Assembly (NCBI RefSeq): GCF_009363075.1
Contig: NZ_CP045293.1
Span: forward strand, 4,825,001-4,887,500
DNA: 62,500 nt
Reading direction: 5' to 3'
From: Paenibacillus guangzhouensis
GTDB lineage: Bacteria > Bacillota > Bacilli > Paenibacillales > Paenibacillaceae
Under the pieces are notes generated by a model. The model worked only from the letters and a program-made list of their open reading frames with translations, did not search any database and was not told where the DNA came from. The translations under genes and the position numbers were made by a program. Shown here piece by piece: positions 56,176-62,500 of this stretch (positions are counted from its first letter, which is position 1; every line of letters starts with the position of its first letter).

Positions 56176-56697
56176 TTATCCTGCAGAAATTCGTTTTTCC
56201 AACTCACGTATTTGATCGCGAATTTTCGCGGCATCTTCGAACTCTTCATGAATGATACGGTATTGCAGCTGCTTCTTTAGTTCCTCCAGCTCACGTTTGG
56301 TCTGAATGGATCCGCCACGGCGTTTGGGAATTTTCCCAATATGCTTGGTGCTGCCGTGGACACGTTTGAATAAAGGATCCAGCCGATCTTCAAAGTGCTT
56401 ATAACAGGAACTGCAACCGAACCGTCCAATCTTGCTAAATTGGGAGTAGGTTAATCCGCATTCGTCACAACGAATCGTCTGCGCTTTACTACTCGTGGAG
56501 CTGCCTTTCCCCGATGGATCAAAATCGAGTAATCCGGACAATAAGCTGTGAATAGAGAACCCATTCGATGTTCCCGGTATCAGTTCGCCTTTCTCACGGG
56601 CACACGATTCACAAATATGAAATTCCGTTTTCTCACCATTCACGATTTTCGTGAAATGCAATGTCGCAGGCTTCTTACCGCATTCTTGACAGACCAT
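56176..56697 (-). CDS. mcsA: McsA, zinc-binding activator of McsB
   Basis: A 173-residue protein with four CxxC pairs (CQEC at 3-6, CESC, CDEC, CSSC), expected to hold two zincs, and a C-terminal UVR coiled coil (LKKQLQYRIIHEEFEDAAKIRDQIREL). It acts as adaptor/activator for McsB and as a redox and heat sensor in the CtsR system. The second ATG (56697) is preferred: GGAGG stands nine bases upstream, while the first ATG is too close. Confidence 0.94.
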   Translation of the reverse strand: MVCQECGKKPATLHFTKIVNGEKTEFHICESCAREKGELIPGTSNGFSIHSLLSGLLDFDPSGKGSSTSSKAQTIRCDECGLTYSQFSKIGRFGCSSCYKHFEDRLDPLFKRVHGSTKHIGKIPKRRGGSIQTKRELEELKKQLQYRIIHEEFEDAAKIRDQIRELEKRISAG

Positions 56698-56722
56698 GGT
56701 CATGGACCTCCTTCGATCTAAC

Positions 56723-57190
56723 TTACTTCTTATTCATCAGCAAAGAAAACAGCATTGCACGAAGCAAGCTCGCTCTTAGTTCATCACGGACTGGAAGCTT
56801 AATGATCAATGCTTCTCGGCTCACCGCCGCACGGAGCAAATTCGCTTCACGCCTTGTTATCACACGCGCTTCTTCCAGCTGATAGATCAGACCCTCTGCA
56901 GCTCCTTGTTCAATACGATCACCAATGGTGTGTCGTAGATGCTCTTGAATCGCCTGTTCAGCAGGCAATTGAAGACGTTGAATCCGTATATACCCGCCGC
57001 CACCGCGCTTACTCTCCACGACATATCCTTTCTCGAGAGTAAACCGCGTGCTGATCACATAATTGATCTGTGACGGAACACATGAGAATTGATCGGCTAA
57101 TTCATTGCGTTGAATTTCAATCATACTGCCCGGACTCTCATGCAGAATACTCTTCAGATATTGTTCTATAATATCAGAGATATTACGCAT
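56723..57190 (-). CDS. ctsR: Class III stress repressor CtsR
   Basis: A 155-residue dimeric winged-helix repressor of clp genes. ELADQFSCVPSQINYVISTRF is the helix-turn-helix and RGGGGYIRI the glycine-rich wing that doubles as thermosensor; the C-terminal RREANLLRAAV helices mediate dimerisation. ATG 57190 has GGAGG eight bases upstream. It leads its operon and its own operator overlaps the start of transcription. Confidence 0.97.
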   Translation of the reverse strand: MRNISDIIEQYLKSILHESPGSMIEIQRNELADQFSCVPSQINYVISTRFTLEKGYVVESKRGGGGYIRIQRLQLPAEQAIQEHLRHTIGDRIEQGAAEGLIYQLEEARVITRREANLLRAAVSREALIIKLPVRDELRASLLRAMLFSLLMNKK

Positions 57191-57218
57191 TGATTCATCC
57201 TCCATGGTGAAATGTAAA

Positions 57219-57261
57219 GGTCAAAACTTTGACGTTTAGTTGACCTTGACTTTCTTTGACT
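57219..57261 (-). promoter_or_regulatory. CtsR operator with multiple heptads
   Basis: The canonical tandem AGTCAAA-GAA-AGTCAAG lies at 57245-57261 on the minus strand, just downstream of the ctsR -10. Further GTCAA heptads follow directly (GGTCAAC at 57239-57245, CGTCAAA at 57227-57233), and a plus-strand GGTCAAA lies at 57219-57225. The tandem fits autoregulation of ctsR-mcsA-mcsB-clpC. Confidence 0.88.
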
Positions 57262-57269
57262 TTATAAAC

Positions 57270-57298
57270 ATGATATCACTTTTTCCACAGACTTTCAA
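57270..57298 (-). promoter_or_regulatory. Promoter of ctsR-mcsA-mcsB-clpC
   Basis: TTGAAA (57293-57298) and TATCAT (57270-57275) on the minus strand, spacing 17; the CtsR tandem covers the predicted transcription start. Confidence 0.82.
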
Positions 57299-57531
57299 CA
57301 TCTCTTCCGTCTTATTATTGTTGCATATCTGGCCTCGAAATATACCCATCATATCCTTTAGCCTGCTTAAGAATCTTCTATTACATACTTTAGATTTATA
57401 TATGATCACATATGTTCGAAGTCCCACTTAGCTCGGTTATTCATCCACTGGTTTTTACTACGGATGACACTGGCACGCCCCTCACCAATAACCTGCATCG
57501 ATTTTTCCCCCTCACAGTCGAAATGTATCCC

Positions 57532-57560
57532 TTCTTACAGGAAAAATATCCCAATATAAT
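57532..57560 (+). promoter_or_regulatory. Promoter candidate for the chitinase
   Basis: A weak TTCTTA (57532-57537) and perfect TATAAT (57555-57560), spacing 17, lie 119 bases before the GTG. The stretch 57299-57531 between the divergent promoters is AT-rich with no gene; no catabolite-response element was recognised. Confidence 0.45.
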
Positions 57561-57678
57561 CAAACTAGAGGTTCCCTATTGCGTTCCATCGTAGGGGCTT
57601 TATTGATGTGGTTGGATGAATGAAGGCGCCCATTCCTCGTTCCCATCATTAATAGTTATATTCTGGGAGGGATCGTTT

Positions 57679-60591
57679 GTGAGGATTACGAAAAAATGGA
57701 TGCTCGTGGTCATGCTAGTAGCTATGTTTCTCACATTACTGCCTACTCTGTCCTTTGCAGCTGCGTCGGGCCCCCCTGGGACTCCCGTTTTAACGCAGAA
57801 CAATTGGGATAGCAAGCCGAACTATTCGCTTACTTTCAACATGTGGTGGGGGAATAACGGAACAACATGGAAATTGTATGAAAATGGGACGCTGATCCAC
57901 ACAGCTGATTTAACAGATAATACACCCAATGCGCAAACCGGTTCATACAGCTTCACGAATAAAGCGTCCGGCACCTATGTCTATAAAGTTGAACTCATTA
58001 ACGCTGCAGGAACATCCGTATCCAATAATCTGAGCTATACCGTAGCTGGCGGCACAGGTGGAGGAGACACGCAAGCACCAACAACACCGACAAATCTAAC
58101 CTCGACAGCAAAGACCGCTACAACAATCGATTTAACCTGGTCAGCTGCAACGGATAATGTCGGTGTTACAGGCTATGAGGTGTTCAAAGATGGCGTGTCC
58201 GTCGGCACAACACCAAACACTGCTTTTTCTGTAACAGGGTTAACCGCCAATACAGCCTATGCCTTCACCGTGAAAGCCAAGGATGCTGCCGGCAATGTTT
58301 CTCTTGCTAGCAATTCCTTATCTGTGACAACAGACCCTTTGCCAGTCGACACGCAAGCTCCTTCTGCACCAAGCAACCTCATCACTACAGCTAAAACATC
58401 CACTTCCATCGCACTCTCTTGGTCACCTTCAACGGATAACGTCGGAGTTACGGGATATAACATTTTCAAAGATGGTGTATCTGCTGGCACGACGACAAGC
58501 ACGACCTTCAATGCTACAGCTTTATCCCCCAATACGGCCTATGTATTTACCGTTCAAGCCAAAGATGCTGCTGGTAATGTATCTGCACTTAGCAATTCCC
58601 TATCTGTAACAACAGATGCTGCCTCCTCCATCCCTGCATGGACCGCAGGAACCGCTTATAAGACGGGCGACCGGGTATCTTATAAGAATAGTGTCTACAT
58701 ATGCCTTCAAGCGCACACGGCATTGGTAGGCTGGGAACCTTCCGGCACACCAACGTTATGGCAATTAGATACGAGTGCACCAGACACTACACCACCAACA
58801 GCCCCAACTGCACTAACGGTCTCTACTGTCAGCAGCAACGCATTAACCCTGAGCTGGCAGCCTTCAACAGATAACATTGGCGTTAAGAACTACACGGTAT
58901 TTCAGAACGGAACGTCCCTTGGCACATCGACGAATACGAGCTACCTGGTGACAGGACTATCTGCGAATTCAACCTATGTATTCAGTGTCAAAGCGAGTGA
59001 TGCCGCAGGAAACGTGTCGGCAGCCAGCAATGAGGTTACTGTAACAACGCCTGCACCAGATCTTACTCCACCTACGGCACCTACAAATCTTACCGCTTCC
59101 AATGTAACGAGTAATACCGTTGTATTAACTTGGAATGCCTCCACTGACAACGTTGCCGTATCGGGCTATGACATTTATGCTGGCCCTGCGCTCAAAGGAT
59201 CTACGACAGGAACGAGCTACACGGTAACTGGGTTGTCCCCTACTACGTTATACAGTTTTACAGTAAAAGCAAAAGACGCAGCAGGTAATATTTCGGATGC
59301 AAGCAATCCCGTATCCGTTACAACGCTAGAGGGCTCTAAAGGTGGCGATTATAAAATCGTAGGTTATTTCCCATCTTGGGGTGTCTATAGCGGACGCAAT
59401 TATAAAGTACCTGATATCGACGCCTCGAAGGTAACACACATTAATTTCGCGTTTGCCGATATTTGTTGGAACGGCAAGCATGGCAATCCAGATCCTACAG
59501 GTCCTAACCCAACGACTTGGTCTTGTCAGGATGAGAACGGAAATATCAACGTACCTAACGGAACTATCGTACAAGGCGATCCTTGGGCAGACACAGGAAT
59601 GTCCTATCCAGGGGATACATGGGATACACCGATCAAAGGCAGCTTCAATCAATTGAATAAACTCAAGAAGGCTTATCCACATCTGAAGACCATTATCTCT
59701 GTAGGCGGGTGGAGTTGGTCGAACCGATTCTCGGATGTTGCCGCGGATCCTGCTGCACGAAAAGTATTCGCAAAATCCGCAGTAGACTTTATCCACAAGT
59801 ACGGCTTTGATGGTGTGGATCTAGATTGGGAATATCCTGTTGGCGGCGGATTAGCCGGCAATAGCGCGCGTCCAGCAGACAAACAGAACTATACGTTACT
59901 CCTACAAGAAATACGTACAGAACTTGACCTTGCAGGGGCAAAGGATGGGAAGCATTATTATCTGACGATCGCCTCTGGCATTAGTGCACAGTATCAGAAT
60001 AATACCGAACTCGACAAGATCGCCCAAATCTGCGATTGGATTAATATGATGGCTTATGATATGCATGGTGCTTGGGATCCGAAATCCGGGCAAAATGCAC
60101 CACTCTATTTTGATCCAGCGGATAATGGCATTAACCCGACAGACTTCAATATTGATGCTGCGATTAAAGGGTATTTAGCTAAAGGGGTACCCGCGAACAA
60201 GATCGTATTAGGGCTCGCCTTCTACGGCCGGGGCTGGGACGGTTGCGCCAACGTAAATGGTGGCTTATATCAAACCTGTAGTGGAGGCTCGAAGAAAGGG
60301 ACAGTCGAAGCAGGCTCTTTCGATTATTGGGATCTCGAAGCCAATTATATTAATAAAAATGGCTATACCCGCTATTGGAATGATGTCACCAAGACACCTT
60401 ACCTCTATAACCCAAGTACAGGCACATTCATCACGTATGACGATGTACAATCACTTCAATTCAAGACCGATTATTTGAAGGCAAAAGGGTTAGCCGGAGG
60501 CATGTTCTGGGAGTTCTCTGGGGATAAAACCAAAACGTTGCTTCGTGCGGTTTCAGATTTCCTGCCCCGACAATCGTTAAGTATGCCTTGA
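57679..60591 (+). CDS. Secreted multi-domain GH18 chitinase
   Basis: 970 residues. A signal peptide (about 1-28, ending LSFAAA) is followed by an Ig-like N-terminal chitinase domain (about 30-125, with NMWWGNNGTTWKLYENG), two fibronectin III repeats (about 130-222 and 224-314), a CBM5/12 chitin-binding module (about 318-364, AWTAGTAYKTGDRVSY), two more FnIII repeats (about 370-457 and 460-550) and a C-terminal GH18 domain. The catalytic motif is D711, D714, D716, E718 in DGVDLDWEYP, with SVGGWSWS and MMAYDMHGAW nearby, so it should hydrolyse chitin with retention. GTG 57679 has GGGAGGG seven bases upstream. It stands alone between the stress operon and rRNA. Confidence 0.95.
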   Translation: MRITKKWMLVVMLVAMFLTLLPTLSFAAASGPPGTPVLTQNNWDSKPNYSLTFNMWWGNNGTTWKLYENGTLIHTADLTDNTPNAQTGSYSFTNKASGTYVYKVELINAAGTSVSNNLSYTVAGGTGGGDTQAPTTPTNLTSTAKTATTIDLTWSAATDNVGVTGYEVFKDGVSVGTTPNTAFSVTGLTANTAYAFTVKAKDAAGNVSLASNSLSVTTDPLPVDTQAPSAPSNLITTAKTSTSIALSWSPSTDNVGVTGYNIFKDGVSAGTTTSTTFNATALSPNTAYVFTVQAKDAAGNVSALSNSLSVTTDAASSIPAWTAGTAYKTGDRVSYKNSVYICLQAHTALVGWEPSGTPTLWQLDTSAPDTTPPTAPTALTVSTVSSNALTLSWQPSTDNIGVKNYTVFQNGTSLGTSTNTSYLVTGLSANSTYVFSVKASDAAGNVSAASNEVTVTTPAPDLTPPTAPTNLTASNVTSNTVVLTWNASTDNVAVSGYDIYAGPALKGSTTGTSYTVTGLSPTTLYSFTVKAKDAAGNISDASNPVSVTTLEGSKGGDYKIVGYFPSWGVYSGRNYKVPDIDASKVTHINFAFADICWNGKHGNPDPTGPNPTTWSCQDENGNINVPNGTIVQGDPWADTGMSYPGDTWDTPIKGSFNQLNKLKKAYPHLKTIISVGGWSWSNRFSDVAADPAARKVFAKSAVDFIHKYGFDGVDLDWEYPVGGGLAGNSARPADKQNYTLLLQEIRTELDLAGAKDGKHYYLTIASGISAQYQNNTELDKIAQICDWINMMAYDMHGAWDPKSGQNAPLYFDPADNGINPTDFNIDAAIKGYLAKGVPANKIVLGLAFYGRGWDGCANVNGGLYQTCSGGSKKGTVEAGSFDYWDLEANYINKNGYTRYWNDVTKTPYLYNPSTGTFITYDDVQSLQFKTDYLKAKGLAGGMFWEFSGDKTKTLLRAVSDFLPRQSLSMP

Positions 60592-60597
60592 TCGACG

Positions 60598-60633
60598 AAA
60601 TCCCCTGCTGAGGTTATCCTCAACAGGGGATTT
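60598..60633 (+). terminator. Terminator after the chitinase
   Basis: A 16-base-arm stem (AAATCCCCTG...CAGGGGATTT, one mismatch) with loop TTAT and trailing T-rich sequence, seven bases after the stop. Confidence 0.88.
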
Positions 60634-60713
60634 TATAATAAAGATTAATAACAACTTATACCCATTCTGTAGATACATTCGAATTGGATTCTGATCGGGC
60701 TTCACTTATACAC

Positions 60714-60913
60714 TGTGGATAACTTGAAATCATGAGATCAAGTTGGAACTTAATCTATATCATCTGTGAATGATGTGGACCCAATTGTGGATCATGTGCA
60801 TGAATTATGGGATGAACATCAAAAAATGATGGATAAACGGATGATTTCTCGGTTATTTATGACTGTCCACAATGTGGATAGTTTTTTGAGAACCGTTTTT
60901 CAATGTATCCACA
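60714..60913. promoter_or_regulatory. Cluster of DnaA-box-like 9-mers
   Basis: In 200 bases: TGTGGATAA, a perfect box complement, at 60714-60722; 8-of-9 matches at 60786-60794 (TGTGGATCA), 60873-60881 (TGTGGATAG) and 60905-60913 (GTATCCACA); 7-of-9 matches at 60828-60836 and 60863-60871. Boxes point both ways. The 409-base gap 60592-61000 holds no gene. Binding by DnaA is an inference. Confidence 0.5.
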
Positions 60914-60954
60914 GATATTTCACTACGTTTTTCTAACCGTGCACGATTGGGGAC

Positions 60955-60992
60955 AAAAAAACCACCTTCGAGAAGTGAATCTCAAAAGTGGT
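60955..60992 (-). terminator. Terminator of the rrn operon
   Basis: A 13-pair stem (ends ACCAC/GTGGT, two G-U pairs only in the minus-strand RNA) followed by at least seven T, nine bases after the 5S end. Confidence 0.93.
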
Positions 60993-61000
60993 CTTTAGCT

Positions 61001-61117
61001 GCTTGGCATCGTCCTACTCTCCCAGGACCCTGCGGTCCAAGTACCATCGGCGCTAGAGGGCTTAACGGTCGTGTTCGGGATGGGTACGCGTGGAACCCCT
61101 CCGCCATCGACACCAAA
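61001..61117 (-). rRNA. rrf: 5S ribosomal RNA
   Basis: About 117 bases. The 5' end TTTGGTG and 3' end GCCAAGC pair as helix I; conserved inner blocks ACCCATCCCGAACACG and GTACTTGGACCGCAGGG are present on the minus strand. It is followed by a terminator and stands 59 bases after the 23S end, with no tRNA in between. Confidence 0.95.
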
Positions 61118-61176
61118 CGTTACAGAGTTTGATCTCTGAAAACTGAATACGAGATAATTTGCGTTTTATTTCTTTA

Positions 61177-62500
<1,324 letters not shown>

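Noticed and set aside
57412-57594. A 60-codon plus-strand open frame in the ctsR-chitinase gap
   Set aside because: No Shine-Dalgarno, overlaps the proposed chitinase promoter, and the product resembles nothing I recognise.
57299-57678. Catabolite-response element for the chitinase
   Set aside because: No sequence close to TGNAANCGNWNNCA was found in the promoter region.
61118-61176. tRNA gene in the 23S-5S spacer
   Set aside because: The 59-base spacer is too short and has no T-loop or CCA-type acceptor sequence.

Overview
The window reads as a low-to-mid GC Firmicute, most likely Paenibacillaceae (Paenibacillus or a close relative). The evidence is: spore genes gerD and cwlD and the sporulation sigma factor sigH; the complete ctsR-mcsA-mcsB-clpC cluster; near-complete Bacillales ribosomal-protein gene order; AGGAGG ribosome binding sites; TTG/GTG starts on core genes; and a secreted multi-domain chitinase. 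Nearly everything lies on the minus strand. Plus-strand genes are the gerD end, one small cysteine-rich protein gene (48726) and the chitinase (57679).

Layout, left to right, which is the reverse of transcription: gerD tail (+), salA, cwlD, sat-cysH (sulfate assimilation), rpsI-rplM, truA, then the alpha, spc and S10 ribosomal operons (rplQ to rpsJ, including rpoA, infA, map, adk and secY), tuf-fusA-rpsG-rpsL-rplGB (str operon), rpoC-rpoB, an RsmC-like methyltransferase, rplL-rplJ behind an L10 leader, rplA-rplK-nusG-secE-rpmG, sigH, rae1-rlmB-mrnC-cysS-cysE behind a cysteine T-box, gltX-ispF-ispD, a PIN/TRAM protein, a small unknown gene, pssA, disA-radA, clpC-mcsB-mcsA-ctsR, a chitinase, and finally the 5S and 3' part of 23S rRNA of an rrn operon that runs off the right edge.

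Most of the window is transcription and translation machinery. Its regulation is partly readable: sigma-A type promoters before rpsJ, rplGB, rpoB, rplJ, rpmG, sigH, cysH, ctsR and the T-box; an L10 leader with attenuator; a cysteine T-box with its own promoter; CtsR heptads at the ctsR promoter; and many intrinsic terminators.

The less ordinary content is intergenic. There is a modular hairpin repeat in two copies (about 6458-6728 and 35569-35705), each next to the terminator of a ribosomal-protein operon. One copy sits where Bacillus subtilis keeps its ecfA-ecfB-ecfT genes, which are absent here. A second family of small bulged triloop hairpins occurs three times between rplK and rplA and once before truA, with compensatory stem changes. 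A cluster of DnaA-box-like 9-mers lies between the chitinase and the rrn operon. No CRISPR array, transposase, prophage or tRNA gene is visible.
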